From Burkholderiaceae bacterium (GTDB lineage: Bacteria > Pseudomonadota > Gammaproteobacteria > Burkholderiales > Burkholderiaceae_C), in NCBI GenBank assembly GCA_031276435.1, contig JAISNB010000075.1:1-16254 (forward strand): a stretch of 16,254 nt of DNA, given 5' to 3'. The notes beneath the pieces were generated by a model that searched no databases, was not told the DNA's origin, and was given only the letters and a program-made list of their open reading frames with translations. The position numbers were made by a program, and so were the translations under genes. Numbering within the stretch: the first letter of the stretch is position 1; each line of letters opens with the position of its first letter. Shown here piece after piece: positions 1-7,300 of this stretch.

Positions 1-205
1 TGCAAAGAGGTCGCGCGCAACTTCCCGATGGCGCGCCTGGGCGCAATCGCCCCAAAACACGGGACGGACTTTGCCGTGCCATGGCGCTTGTGGCCCCGGG
101 CCGGGCGTTCGGGATATGATGGATCGCCGCACGACCACCTACATTGATATTCACTGTTTCCGGTTTTTGGCACGGGTCTTTGGTTTTTTAAAGAGAGGAA
201 TAAAC

Positions 206-1384
206 ATGGAAAAGACAGTTATCGTCAGCGCAACGCGCACCCCCATTGGCAGCTACAACGGCGCGCTGGCCAGTTTGAGCGCCGTGAGCCTGGGCGCCAT
301 CGTTATCGCAGAGGCCATCAAACGCGCGGGCCTTGAGGCCGGGCAGATCGACGAAGTCATCATGGGCAACATCCTGCAAGCGGGCGCGGGGCAGAACCCG
401 GCGCGCCAGTGCGCCATTCACGCGGGCATTCCGGATACCACGCCGTCGTATACCATCAACAAGCTCTGCGGCTCCGGCCTCAAGAGCGTGGAATTGGCGG
501 TGCAGGCCATTGCCTGCGGCGATGTGGAGATCGCCGTGGCTGGCGGCATGGAGAGCATGAGCAACGCGCCCTATCTGTTGCCCAAGGCGCGCTGGGGTTA
601 CCGCATGGGCCATGGCGAGCTGTACGACACCATGATTGGCGATGCGCTCACCGACGTTTTCAACAAATACCACATGGGCATCACGGCTGAAAACGTCGCG
701 GAAAAGCACGGCATCACGCGCCAGCAGCAAGACGAGTTTGCGCTGCGCTCGCAGCAACTGGCCAGCAAGGCCGTGGCCGACGGCACGTTCGACAAGGAAA
801 TCGTGCCAGTGACCATCAGCAGCCGCAAGGGCGACACGGTTGTCAAGCGCGACGAATACCCCAAGGCCGACACCACCATCGAGAGCCTGTCCAAGCTCAA
901 ACCCGCCTTCAAGAAAGACGGCACGGTCACGGCAGGCAACGCCTCTGGCATCAACGACGGCGCGGCCGCGCTGGTGGTCATGGCGGAAAGCAAGGCCAAG
1001 GCACTGGGCCTCAAACCCCTGGCCAAGGTGCTGGGCTACGCCAGTGCGGGCGTCGATCCCGCGCTCATGGGCCTTGGCCCCGTGCCCGCGGTCAAAAAAG
1101 CCCTGGCGCGTGCGGGCAAGACACTGGCCGAGATCGAATCCATAGAAGCCAACGAAGCCTTTGCCGCGCAGTTTCTGGGCGTGGGCAAGGAACTGGGGCT
1201 GGACATCAACAAAACCAACGTCACTGGTGGGGCCATCGCGCTGGGCCACCCGGTGGGCGCCAGCGGCGCGCGCATTCTGGTCACGCTGCTCTACGGCATG
1301 GCCGCGCGCGGCCAGAAACTGGGGCTGGCAACGCTGTGCATTGGCGGAGGCCAGGGCACGGCGGTGGTGATCGAGCGCCTGTAA
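206..1384 (+). CDS. atoB: Acetyl-CoA C-acetyltransferase (thiolase)
   Basis: This is a 392-residue thiolase that condenses two acetyl-CoA to acetoacetyl-CoA, or runs the reverse thiolysis, in the cytoplasm. The length is standard for biosynthetic-type bacterial thiolases. The three catalytic positions are visible: Cys88 in NKLCGSG (acyl-accepting nucleophile), His348 in GHPVGASG and Cys378 in CIGGGQG (general acid/base). NEAFAAQF is also present. I chose the ATG at 206 because AGAGAGGAA lies just upstream and MEKTVIVSATRTPIG is the normal thiolase N-terminus; the frame is open back to base 71, but that part has no thiolase similarity. No phaB or phaC lies nearby, so a role in polyhydroxybutyrate synthesis cannot be told from one in fatty-acid or ketone metabolism. 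The symbol could equally be phaA. The gene stands alone and ends at a strong terminator. Confidence 0.95.
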   Translation: MEKTVIVSATRTPIGSYNGALASLSAVSLGAIVIAEAIKRAGLEAGQIDEVIMGNILQAGAGQNPARQCAIHAGIPDTTPSYTINKLCGSGLKSVELAVQAIACGDVEIAVAGGMESMSNAPYLLPKARWGYRMGHGELYDTMIGDALTDVFNKYHMGITAENVAEKHGITRQQQDEFALRSQQLASKAVADGTFDKEIVPVTISSRKGDTVVKRDEYPKADTTIESLSKLKPAFKKDGTVTAGNASGINDGAAALVVMAESKAKALGLKPLAKVLGYASAGVDPALMGLGPVPAVKKALARAGKTLAEIESIEANEAFAAQFLGVGKELGLDINKTNVTGGAIALGHPVGASGARILVTLLYGMAARGQKLGLATLCIGGGQGTAVVIERL

Positions 1385-1404
1385 ATCGCCGCTGCGCCAG
1401 CAGC

Positions 1405-1436
1405 AAAAAGGCCGCTTTGCCCGAAGCGGCCTTTTT
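1405..1436. terminator. Bidirectional rho-independent terminator
   Basis: A perfect 8-bp stem, GGCCGCTT (1410-1417) with AAGCGGCC (1424-1431), has a 6-base loop. It is preceded by five A and followed by five T, so it works in both directions. It lies 20 bases after the thiolase stop and 20 bases before the end of the convergent EamA gene, so it probably insulates both. Confidence 0.9.
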
Positions 1437-1455
1437 CATTGGTTGCGTGCGCACC

Positions 1456-2394
1456 TTATCGCGACGCCAGCGCCAGCCATCTGCGCCACAGCGGCCAAAG
1501 CAGATTGAGCGCCAGGCCGCACAACACCAGGGCCGCGGCCAGCAGCTTCCACGCGGGCATGGCCTCGCCCAGCGTCAGGGCGGCAGCGCCCATGCCAAAT
1601 ACGGGCACCAGCAGCGCAAACGGACTCACGGCGCTGGCGCTGTAGCGGCCCAGTAGCCAGGCCCACGCACCATAGCCAAACATGGTGTTGCCCACCGACT
1701 GCCACAGCACGGCGGCCCAGGTTGCGCCATTGGCCGCCTTCAGGCCGTCCAGCATGCGCGGCCAGCCTTCATAACAAAAAGACGCCACCAACAGCGGCGG
1801 CACCGCAAACAGACTGCTCCACGCCACATAAGCCAGCACATTGACGCGGCCAGCGGCGCGGCTTGCCATATTGCCCACACCCCAGGAAAAAGCCGCGCCC
1901 AGCGCCAGCAAAACACCCAATGCACTGGTCTGGCTGTCGCCACCGCTGCGGCTGGCAATCAGGGCCATGCCACCCAGGGCCAGGGCAGCGGCCACAACCT
2001 GATGGGGCCGCACGCGCTCGCCCGCAAGCGCCATCGCCAGAGCGACGGTAAAAAACACCTGTGCCTGAATCACCAGCGAAGCCAGCCCGGGCGAAATGTG
2101 GCGCGTCATGGCGTAAAACAGCAAACCAAACTGACCAACGCCTATGGCTACGCCATAAAGCGCCAGATTGCGCCATGACACCGTGCGCGGCCTGGGCAAA
2201 AAGAAAACCAGCGGCACTGCGGCCAGCGCAAAGCGCAGCGCGGCCAACAGCAACGGCGGCAATTGCGCAAGCGCGAATTTGATGACAACAAAATTGGTGC
2301 CCCACACAAACACCACGGCCAGCGCCAGCAAGGCGGCAAGCCAGGGCAGCGCGCCTGGTGCTGGCGCGCCGGTGGCGGCAGCGGCAGACTTCAT
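1456..2394 (-). CDS. EamA/DMT-family transporter
   Basis: This is a 312-residue, very hydrophobic protein of the drug/metabolite transporter superfamily. Such inner-membrane proteins usually have ten helices in two EamA repeats and often export amino acids or metabolites. The first repeat opens with the family-typical VVFVWGTNFVVIK, and the second begins near ALGAAFSWGVGNM. The highly basic end (LLWPLWRRWLA) fits a cytoplasmic tail. The substrate cannot be read from sequence. I chose the ATG at 2394 because it overlaps the TGA of the preceding 25-codon ORF (ATGA) and leaves a short N-terminus before helix 1. No Shine-Dalgarno is visible before it, so translation probably depends on coupling. 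An upstream extension to 2541 in the same frame would overlap acpS and is unlikely. Confidence 0.85.
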   Translation of the reverse strand: MKSAAAATGAPAPGALPWLAALLALAVVFVWGTNFVVIKFALAQLPPLLLAALRFALAAVPLVFFLPRPRTVSWRNLALYGVAIGVGQFGLLFYAMTRHISPGLASLVIQAQVFFTVALAMALAGERVRPHQVVAAALALGGMALIASRSGGDSQTSALGVLLALGAAFSWGVGNMASRAAGRVNVLAYVAWSSLFAVPPLLVASFCYEGWPRMLDGLKAANGATWAAVLWQSVGNTMFGYGAWAWLLGRYSASAVSPFALLVPVFGMGAAALTLGEAMPAWKLLAAALVLCGLALNLLWPLWRRWLALASR

Positions 2395-2468
2395 GCGTGC
2401 GGCGCGGCTGGGCGCGGCAAACCCTGAAGCCGCAAATACGCTGCCATACGGGGCAAAGCGGTGTTCAT
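2391..2468 (-). CDS. 25-residue micro-ORF between acpS and the EamA gene
   Basis: This small frame begins MNTALPRMAAYL. Its ATG overlaps the acpS stop as ATGA, and its own TGA overlaps the ATG of the EamA gene as ATGA. A GGAG lies 8 bases before its start, inside the end of acpS, whereas the EamA start has none. It may be a real micro-protein, or only a device that carries ribosomes from acpS to the transporter. In many betaproteobacteria nagZ follows acpS, so a remnant of another gene start is also possible, but no similarity is evident. Confidence 0.35.
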   Translation of the reverse strand: MNTALPRMAAYLRLQGLPRPAAPHA

Positions 2469-2854
2469 GGGCGCTGCTCCAAAACAACAAAGGCGATGGC
2501 GTAAAGGGTCTCGTCGCTGATGGAAAGCTGCGCCCGCACAATGCCCACCGCGTCCAGCCGGGCTTGTAAAACCGCGTCCAGGCGAAAAGCGGGCTTGCCC
2601 AAAGCGTCGTGCGTCACCACGATGGCTGCGGGCAGGGTGGGCGGGCGCAACCCCGTTCCCAACGCCTTGCCCAAAGCCTCTTTGGCCGCCCATCGCTTGG
2701 CAAGAAAACGCCCCTGCTTGGCCGTGGCAACCCGCGCGAAATCCGCCCGCTCGGCAGGCGCTAGGATTTTTTCCAGCGCCGCCTCGCCATGCCGCCGATA
2801 CAGGCGCTCCAGCCGCGCGACGGCAACAATGTCCGTGCCAATGCCGAACACCAT
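2465..2854 (-). CDS. acpS: Holo-[acyl-carrier-protein] synthase
   Basis: This 129-residue protein transfers 4'-phosphopantetheine from CoA to the serine of apo-ACP, activating it for fatty-acid synthesis in the cytoplasm. The length is right for the trimeric AcpS family. The N-terminal GIGTDIV holds the Mg-binding Asp8; WAAKEALGKALG (residues 55-66) holds the second metal ligand Glu59; and SISDETLYAIAFVV near the end matches the family's SxSxE...A.AFV block. The ATG at 2854 places GIGTD at residue 4, as is usual. It overlaps the stop of a 23-codon ORF (TGATG), and only a weak G-rich stretch precedes it. The common neighbours pdxJ (upstream) and nagZ (downstream) are absent here; the downstream partner is an EamA transporter. 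Confidence 0.93.
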   Translation of the reverse strand: MVFGIGTDIVAVARLERLYRRHGEAALEKILAPAERADFARVATAKQGRFLAKRWAAKEALGKALGTGLRPPTLPAAIVVTHDALGKPAFRLDAVLQARLDAVGIVRAQLSISDETLYAIAFVVLEQRP

Positions 2855-2925
2855 CAGGCCGCCCCGCCCGCCCGCTGCCGCGTGGGGGCAACATGGCCGC
2901 CGATCCTGAGGCGCGCTGCCATCAT
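2854..2925 (-). CDS. 23-residue leader-like micro-ORF upstream of acpS
   Basis: Two adjacent ATGs (2925, 2922) follow the best Shine-Dalgarno in this region, AAGGAG at 2938-2933, with a 7-base spacer. The frame then runs 23 codons, rich in Arg, Ala and Gly, to a TGA that overlaps the acpS ATG as TGATG. No start codon exists in the acpS frame near this ribosome site, so it must serve this micro-ORF. I do not recognise the peptide. It could be a translated leader that couples into acpS, or all that remains of a former upstream gene. Confidence 0.4.
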   Translation of the reverse strand: MMAARLRIGGHVAPTRQRAGGAA

Positions 2926-3165
2926 GTTGGAACTCCTTTTTTCGCATTCGCCACAAGGGCGGCAATGGTAATACAGACTTTGGTGGCAGAGCGCCGCTGG
3001 TCACCGGCCTTGCGCGCGCGGGCATTTGGGTTGCGCCGAGCGTGTTGTCATCGCCCGAGGCCCGCTGGGCGGCTTGCCGCGGCAAGGCGTTGATGCGACG
3101 CGCGTTGCTTCCAGTGCGGGTAACATCTCCGGCTCGATTGTTTTTCTTCAGATACGGTGACGCCC
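2926..3165. other. Divergent intergenic region between the acpS group and nadE
   Basis: These 240 bases separate the minus-strand acpS group from plus-strand nadE, and promoters for both should lie here. I found no convincing sigma-70 pair on either strand. The only clear sites are AAGGAG for the micro-ORF (2938-2933, minus) and GGTGA before the nadE ATG (3156-3160, plus). The frame open across here on the minus strand has no plausible protein similarity. Confidence 0.5.
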
Positions 3166-4830
3166 ATGGGCTTGAAGATTTGCGTGGCGCAGCTCAATCT
3201 GGTGGTGGGCGACGTGGCGGGCAACGCGCGCCGCGTGATCGATGCGGCGCACAAGGCTTACGCGCAGGGCGCGCGGCTGTTGCTGACGCCCGAGCTGTCG
3301 ATTTGTGCCTACATCGCAGAAGACCTGTTTTTGCGTCCTTCCTTTATCGCGGCGTGCGATGCCGCCGTGCAGCAAGTGGCGCGCGAGACAGCGCCGCTTG
3401 CTGGCATGGTCATTGTGGTGGGGCATCCGGTGGGGCGCGATTGGCGCTCGCGCAGCCTGAACGTGACACAGCGCCACAATGCGGCCAGCGTGATCCGCGA
3501 CGGTCAGGTGATCGAGACCTACGCCAAGCGCGAACTGCCCAATTACCAGGTGTTCGACGAACGGCGCTACTTTGTGCCGGGGCAGGACACGTGTGTGTTC
3601 CAGGTGGAAGGCGTGCGAGTGGGCTTGCTGATTTGCGAGGACGCCTGGTTTGATGAGCCGGTGCAATTGACGAAAGCCGCGGGCGCGCAGTTGCTGGCGG
3701 TCATCAATGCATCGCCCTTTCATGTGGGCAAAGGCTACGAGCGCGAAGCCATGATGGCCGCGCGCGTCAAGGCCTGCGGCCTGCCACTGGTTTATGCGCA
3801 CATGGTGGGCGCTCAGGATGAAGTGGTGTTTGAAGGACACTCGTTTGCCGTCAACGCCGACGCCCAAATAGCGGGCCGCGCCCCGAGCTTTGAAGAATAC
3901 CTGTACGAAGTGCAGGTTGACACGGCGCAATCGCCACCCCGGTTGCAGGCGCCAAGCTGGCCCGTGCGCGAGGACGATGCCGATCTGTGGGACGCCCTGG
4001 TGCTTGGCCTGCGCGACTACGTGGGCAAAAACGGGTTTCGCGACGTGCTGCTCGGGCTTTCGGGCGGCATCGATTCGGCCCTGGTGCTGGCCCTTGCGGT
4101 GGACGCGCTCGGCAAAGACAAGGTGCGCGCGCTCATGATGCCTGGACCGTACACGGCCAGCATCAGTCTGGAAGACGCGCGCGAAATGGCGCGGCGCATG
4201 GGCGTGCGCTATGACGAACTTGCCATCGCGCCAGCGTTCGATGCCCTCAAGGCGTCGCTGGCGCCGCTATTTGAGGGGCGCGGCGAAGACTTGACCGAAG
4301 AAAACATCCAGGCGCGCATTCGTGGCGTCATGCTGATGGCCATGTCCAACAAATTCGGCTCGCTGCTACTCACCACGGGCAACAAAAGCGAATACGCCAC
4401 CGGCTACTGCACGCTTTATGGCGACATGTGCGGGGGCTTTGCGCCCATCAAGGACGTGGTGAAAACGGCGGTATTCAGGCTGGCGCGCTGGCGCAATGCC
4501 AACGACCCGTATCGCACCGGCGCCAACCCGATCCCCGAGCGCATCATCACGCGGCCACCAAGCGCCGAATTGCGCGACAACCAGACCGACCAGGACAGCC
4601 TGCCGCCTTACGAGGTGCTCGACGCCATTGTGGCGCGCTACATGGAAAACGACATGGGCATCGCCGACCTGGTGGCTGAAGGCTTCGACCAGGGCGACGT
4701 GGAAAAAGTCACCCGCCTCATCAAGCTCAACGAGTACAAGCGGCGCCAGTCGGCTGTGGGCACGCGCGTAACGCACCGCAGCTTTGGCAAAGACTGGCGC
4801 TATCCCATTACCAACCACTTCCGCGCCTGA
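3166..4830 (+). CDS. nadE: Glutamine-dependent NAD+ synthetase
   Basis: This 554-residue two-domain enzyme makes NAD+ from deamido-NAD+, ATP and glutamine, the last step of NAD synthesis in the cytoplasm. Residues 1 to about 265 form a nitrilase-type glutaminase with the triad Glu43 (LLTPELS), Lys121 (YAKRELPNY) and Cys157 (LLICEDAWF). Residues about 275-554 form the synthetase domain, with the ATP pyrophosphatase loop SGGIDS at 299-304 and conserved TTGNKSE and GDMCGGFAPIKDV blocks. The fused domain means glutamine rather than free ammonia is the nitrogen donor. I chose ATG 3166, with GGTGA five bases upstream, over GTG 3157 because it gives the usual N-terminus just before the first strand, KICVAQLN. 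The gene appears complete and single. No T-rich terminator follows, only the inverted repeat at 4846-4883. Confidence 0.96.
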   Translation: MGLKICVAQLNLVVGDVAGNARRVIDAAHKAYAQGARLLLTPELSICAYIAEDLFLRPSFIAACDAAVQQVARETAPLAGMVIVVGHPVGRDWRSRSLNVTQRHNAASVIRDGQVIETYAKRELPNYQVFDERRYFVPGQDTCVFQVEGVRVGLLICEDAWFDEPVQLTKAAGAQLLAVINASPFHVGKGYEREAMMAARVKACGLPLVYAHMVGAQDEVVFEGHSFAVNADAQIAGRAPSFEEYLYEVQVDTAQSPPRLQAPSWPVREDDADLWDALVLGLRDYVGKNGFRDVLLGLSGGIDSALVLALAVDALGKDKVRALMMPGPYTASISLEDAREMARRMGVRYDELAIAPAFDALKASLAPLFEGRGEDLTEENIQARIRGVMLMAMSNKFGSLLLTTGNKSEYATGYCTLYGDMCGGFAPIKDVVKTAVFRLARWRNANDPYRTGANPIPERIITRPPSAELRDNQTDQDSLPPYEVLDAIVARYMENDMGIADLVAEGFDQGDVEKVTRLIKLNEYKRRQSAVGTRVTHRSFGKDWRYPITNHFRA

Positions 4831-4845
4831 AAACCCGTTGTGGGA

Positions 4846-4883
4846 GATTGCGTTGCTGCGGTGGCAGCGGCAGCAACGCAATC
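4846..4883. repeat. Perfect 14-bp inverted repeat after nadE
   Basis: The arm GATTGCGTTGCTGC (4846-4859) is repeated in inverse as GCAGCAACGCAATC (4870-4883), with a 10-base loop. It starts 16 bases after the nadE stop. No T-run follows on either strand, so it is not a standard intrinsic terminator. It may protect the nadE mRNA 3' end or belong to a dispersed repeat together with the element at 4921. Confidence 0.85.
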
Positions 4884-4920
4884 GGAATGGGTGCACATTC
4901 GCGTTGCGCGCATGAGGCGG

Positions 4921-4954
4921 TGGATTCCCGCGTCGCATCGCGCCTCGCAATGAC
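4921..4954 (-). repeat. REP-like dispersed repeat unit
   Basis: Read on the minus strand, this unit begins GTCATTGCGAGGCGCGATG and ends GCGGGAATCCA. That closely resembles the interspersed repeat, often written as GTCATTGCGAG...GCAATCCA, that I recall from intergenic regions of many proteobacterial genomes. It lies in the 254-base gap 4831-5084. GAGGCG and CGCCTC (4914-4946) can also pair here. Only one copy is visible in the window. Confidence 0.55.
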
Positions 4955-5005
4955 TGGACTGCGTGCGCGTGCGGCGCGCGCATTCACCCAAGGGACGCGA
5001 CGGGC

Positions 5006-5030
5006 AAAAAAAACCGCCCCACAAGGGCGG
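5006..5030 (-). terminator. Rho-independent terminator of the minus-strand group
   Basis: On the minus strand, CCGCCC, loop TTGTG and GGGCGG are followed by eight T. It lies 54 bases beyond the stop of the DUF3149 gene and faces the right way to end that transcript. Confidence 0.85.
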
Positions 5031-5084
5031 CCCTAACTTGCCATCAGGCGAGGAAAGTGAAGTTAAATGAACACGACGAGAATT

Positions 5085-5222
5085 CTACTTGGTTCCTGGC
5101 TTTTGGTTCATCTTGCGCGTGAAAAAACGCACAAACCACACCGCCATGACGATGACGAACACGATCACCGCCAGACTGAGCGCGCCGTAGTCGGTGAAAA
5201 ACAGATCCTGAAACAGCTTCAT
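5085..5222 (-). CDS. DUF3149-like small membrane protein
   Basis: This 45-residue protein has one transmembrane segment (about residues 13-33, LSLAVIVFVIVMAVWF). A short acidic and aromatic N-terminus (MKLFQDLFFTDYG) precedes it and a basic tail (RKMNQKPGTK) follows. The arrangement LFF.dyG.LSL followed by a helix and basic end fits the DUF3149 family common in Betaproteobacteria; function unknown. I chose the ATG at 5222 because AAAAGGAG lies just upstream; the longer open frame has no such signal. A strong terminator follows, so this is the last gene of its transcript. Confidence 0.8.
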   Translation of the reverse strand: MKLFQDLFFTDYGALSLAVIVFVIVMAVWFVRFFTRKMNQKPGTK

Positions 5223-5399
5223 GGTGTGGTTCTCCTTTTGTTTGCGGGTTGGACTCCAGCCCCGACTATGCGAGCATGCCTTGGCGGCGGCATTGATCGG
5301 TCTCAAACTTTGGCGCTGCCGGACCGCTCCGGTGTCGCTTGGGCGCGATAGGGGCGGCAAGAGGTTTTGATTTGCGTCAGAGTTCCCCGGAGCCGCACC

Positions 5400-6032
5400 C
5401 TAGTTGCCCGGGCGCAGGTACAGGCGGTCTGACCAGGTCGCCAGCCATTGCGGTTTGAAGGCCACGCAAACGGCGGCCACCATGCCGGTCATGAAACCGT
5501 CGCCCCAGGCCAGCAGCCAGCGGCCCACCAGTGCCAGATTGCCGTCCACGGACTGGAGTTGCTGCTGGCCGCCCAGCCACTGGGCGAGCACGCCAGAGGC
5601 AAAGATGCACAGCACGGTGCCCAGAAAGGCGCGGCCCAGAATGTAGACGAAGAGGTGGGGCCTGACGCAGCGGCGCAGCGCAATGCCAAGCAGGGTGGAA
5701 AGTGTTGCGGGCAGTACGCCCATCCACAGGGCCATTTCAGCTTGCGCGGCCCATGGCAGCGCCGCCAGTTGGCCCGCGATGAGCGCCACCACGCACAGCA
5801 CAGGCACGGCCAGCGGCCAGCCGAGCACCAGTGCGATGAGGCACGCGCCCGAAAGCTGCAATTGCAGCGGCATGTGGTGCAGCCACGGCATGGCCCACAG
5901 CCATGGCGTGATGACCACCGAGGCCAGCAGGGGCGAGATGAGTCCGGCGTGCCGCAAGAGCCGCCAGGGTTTCATGGCCAGGGCCAGGGTGAGCGCCAGC
6001 GCCAGGGTGATGAGGGAGATGATTGTGTTCAT
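5400..6032 (-). CDS. CbiM-like integral membrane protein (ECF-type permease family)
   Basis: This 210-residue protein has about six hydrophobic helices. The late segment WGDGFMTGMVAAVCVAFKP followed by a W.DRLYL.P end fits the betaproteobacterial proteins annotated as energy-coupling-factor ABC transporter permease (CbiM-like family). True CbiM and NikM proteins need an N-terminal Met-His motif for cobalt or nickel binding. This one starts MNTIISL and has no such His, so metal uptake is doubtful. No ECF ATPase or CbiQ-type gene is nearby. I chose ATG 6032 because it places helix 1 at the N-terminus; the ribosome site is weak. It lies 113 bases after the hemerythrin gene on the same strand and 177 bases before the DUF3149 gene. 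The family call is from memory of motif style. Confidence 0.6.
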   Translation of the reverse strand: MNTIISLITLALALTLALAMKPWRLLRHAGLISPLLASVVITPWLWAMPWLHHMPLQLQLSGACLIALVLGWPLAVPVLCVVALIAGQLAALPWAAQAEMALWMGVLPATLSTLLGIALRRCVRPHLFVYILGRAFLGTVLCIFASGVLAQWLGGQQQLQSVDGNLALVGRWLLAWGDGFMTGMVAAVCVAFKPQWLATWSDRLYLRPGN

Positions 6033-6145
6033 CACGGCTTGTTGTTGCGGCGCGTGGAGCAAGGTGGCGGCGGATGTGCGGCGCTGACGGCAAACGGCGG
6101 GCAAAGAAAGCGGAACGGTGGCGTGCGCCGCGCGCGCGCCACGGG

Positions 6146-6652
6146 TCAGGCCGCTTCGGTTTGCGCGCTGGCGGGCGCTGGCGGCGTGCAGGCCGCGCTG
6201 CCGCAGCCGGTGATGGGCGCTTGCGGCAAGTGTTCAGGGTGCGCGATTTTGCCGCTGCCCGGGCTGTAGCCCACTTTTTGCAGATGGCCAGCCAGCGCGG
6301 TATCCATGGTGTCGGTGTGCTGGACGAACCAGACGCACAGCTCGCGCGTCATTTCGCGGATGGGTGTCAGATCGCCCGCCTGGCCCATGGCAAGCCCTTT
6401 GCGCAGCACTTGCAGCACCATGTGGTGTTGCGCGGTGTGGCAGTTGGCCGCCGCAAAATGCGTGGCCTGCATGTAGCGGTCTTCGGCGTCGAAATGCGCT
6501 TGCGTGTGCTCGATCAGCTTTTCCCAGTGCGCCAGCAAATCGGCGTCGGGCGCGGCCTCGACGATGGCCAGCAAGTCCACGAATTGCCGATGCACAGCGT
6601 CCATTTCAGGCACGTCCAGCAGCAATTGATCGGTCCATTCGAGTGTGGGCAT
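6146..6652 (-). CDS. Bacteriohemerythrin-family protein
   Basis: This 168-residue cytoplasmic protein of the hemerythrin fold binds O2 (or NO) at a di-iron site. The full ligand set is visible in order: His21, His53 and Glu57 (HFDAE), His72 and His76 (HTAQH), His112 and Asp117 (HTDTMD). The opening LEWTDQLLLDVPEMDAVHRQF is typical. After the four-helix bundle, from about residue 130, a low-complexity tail rich in Pro and Ala carries Cys150 and Cys154. I chose the ATG at 6652, which places WTD at residues 6-8 as in relatives; GGGA lies about 9 bases upstream. It is divergent from a UspA gene and may be the first gene of a minus-strand run with the CbiM-like and DUF3149 genes. Oxygen storage, sensing or iron-site repair cannot be separated from sequence alone. 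Confidence 0.9.
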   Translation of the reverse strand: MPTLEWTDQLLLDVPEMDAVHRQFVDLLAIVEAAPDADLLAHWEKLIEHTQAHFDAEDRYMQATHFAAANCHTAQHHMVLQVLRKGLAMGQAGDLTPIREMTRELCVWFVQHTDTMDTALAGHLQKVGYSPGSGKIAHPEHLPQAPITGCGSAACTPPAPASAQTEAA

Positions 6653-6734
6653 GGGCAGCGTCCCTGTTGGCAAAACAGGCGCAGATTAACCGATCGCCCT
6701 GGCTGCCGCGTTGACCCACGTCATTGGCATGGAC

Positions 6735-6764
6735 TTGCGCGCGGACGCTTGCGCGCCTCACAAT
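6735..6764 (+). promoter_or_regulatory. Candidate promoter of the uspA-type gene
   Basis: TTGCGC (6735-6740) and CACAAT (6759-6764) are spaced by 18 bases, about 75 bases before the UspA start. The -10 box is fair and the -35 weak. It is the best pair in the 186-base divergent region 6653-6838; no clear FNR-type TTGAT-N4-ATCAA site is present. Confidence 0.3.
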
Positions 6765-6838
6765 GGCGGGGGCAGGGCGCTTCGCACGCGCAGGCGTTCT
6801 GGTTTTTCAATGAATTTTTCACACAAGGAGCGGTTTTC

Positions 6839-7300
6839 ATGTTCAAACACATTCTGGTTCCAATTGATGGCTCACCAGCTTCTTTGCAGGCAGTGGACAA
6901 GGCAACAGGCATCGCCAAGGCGTTTGGCAGCCAGGTGACCGCTGTTTTTGTGATCGATCCGTATCCGTTTACCGGCGTCGGCGCGGACTTTGCCTATGGG
7001 CAGGATCAATACCTGAACGCGGCCACCGCAGAGGCCAACGAGGCAGCCGCGCAGGCGCTGGAGAAGTTCAAGACCGAGGGCGTCAATGCCAGCACGCGCG
7101 TGGTGCAGTCGCGCGCCATCTGGCGCGGCATTCTGGAAGCGGCTGAAAACGTGGGCGCCGATCTGGTGGTCATGGGATCGCACGGTCGGCGCGGGCTGGA
7201 AAAGCTGGTGCTCGGCAGCGTTGCGCAAAGCGTTCTGGCGCACACCACGCTCAATACGCTGGTGGTGCGTTCTGGCAACGGGGAAACGGCGTCGGCCTGA
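6839..7300 (+). CDS. Universal stress protein, UspA family
   Basis: This 153-residue cytoplasmic protein has a single Usp domain. It starts MFKHILVPIDGS, the family's first strand with the Asp that contacts nucleotide. It carries the ATP-binding signature G-x2-G-x9-G-S/T as GSHGRRG...LGS (residues 113-127), so it is of the ATP-binding kind. Such proteins support survival under starvation, oxygen limitation or oxidative stress. I chose ATG 6839 because AAGGAG lies at 6825-6830, eight bases upstream. The same frame stays open far upstream only because of the high GC. It is divergent from the hemerythrin gene, which suggests a shared response to oxygen or energy state. Confidence 0.93.
   Translation: MFKHILVPIDGSPASLQAVDKATGIAKAFGSQVTAVFVIDPYPFTGVGADFAYGQDQYLNAATAEANEAAAQALEKFKTEGVNASTRVVQSRAIWRGILEAAENVGADLVVMGSHGRRGLEKLVLGSVAQSVLAHTTLNTLVVRSGNGETASA

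Noticed and set aside
144..194. Possible promoter (TTGATA, or TTGGCA with TAAAGA) before the thiolase
   Set aside because: TTGATA has no -10 at proper distance. The TTGGCA/TAAAGA pair would start transcription at or beyond the ribosome site.
1..205. Left-edge sequence as the end of an upstream gene
   Set aside because: Short open frames exist on both strands but none has recognisable protein features, so no feature is called.
188..1249. Long minus-strand open frame opposite the thiolase
   Set aside because: No protein-family features; it is an antisense shadow produced by G/C third-position bias in the real gene.
5448..6269. Plus-strand open frame opposite the CbiM-like gene
   Set aside because: His/Gln/Arg-rich low-complexity translation; the minus strand has a coherent membrane protein.
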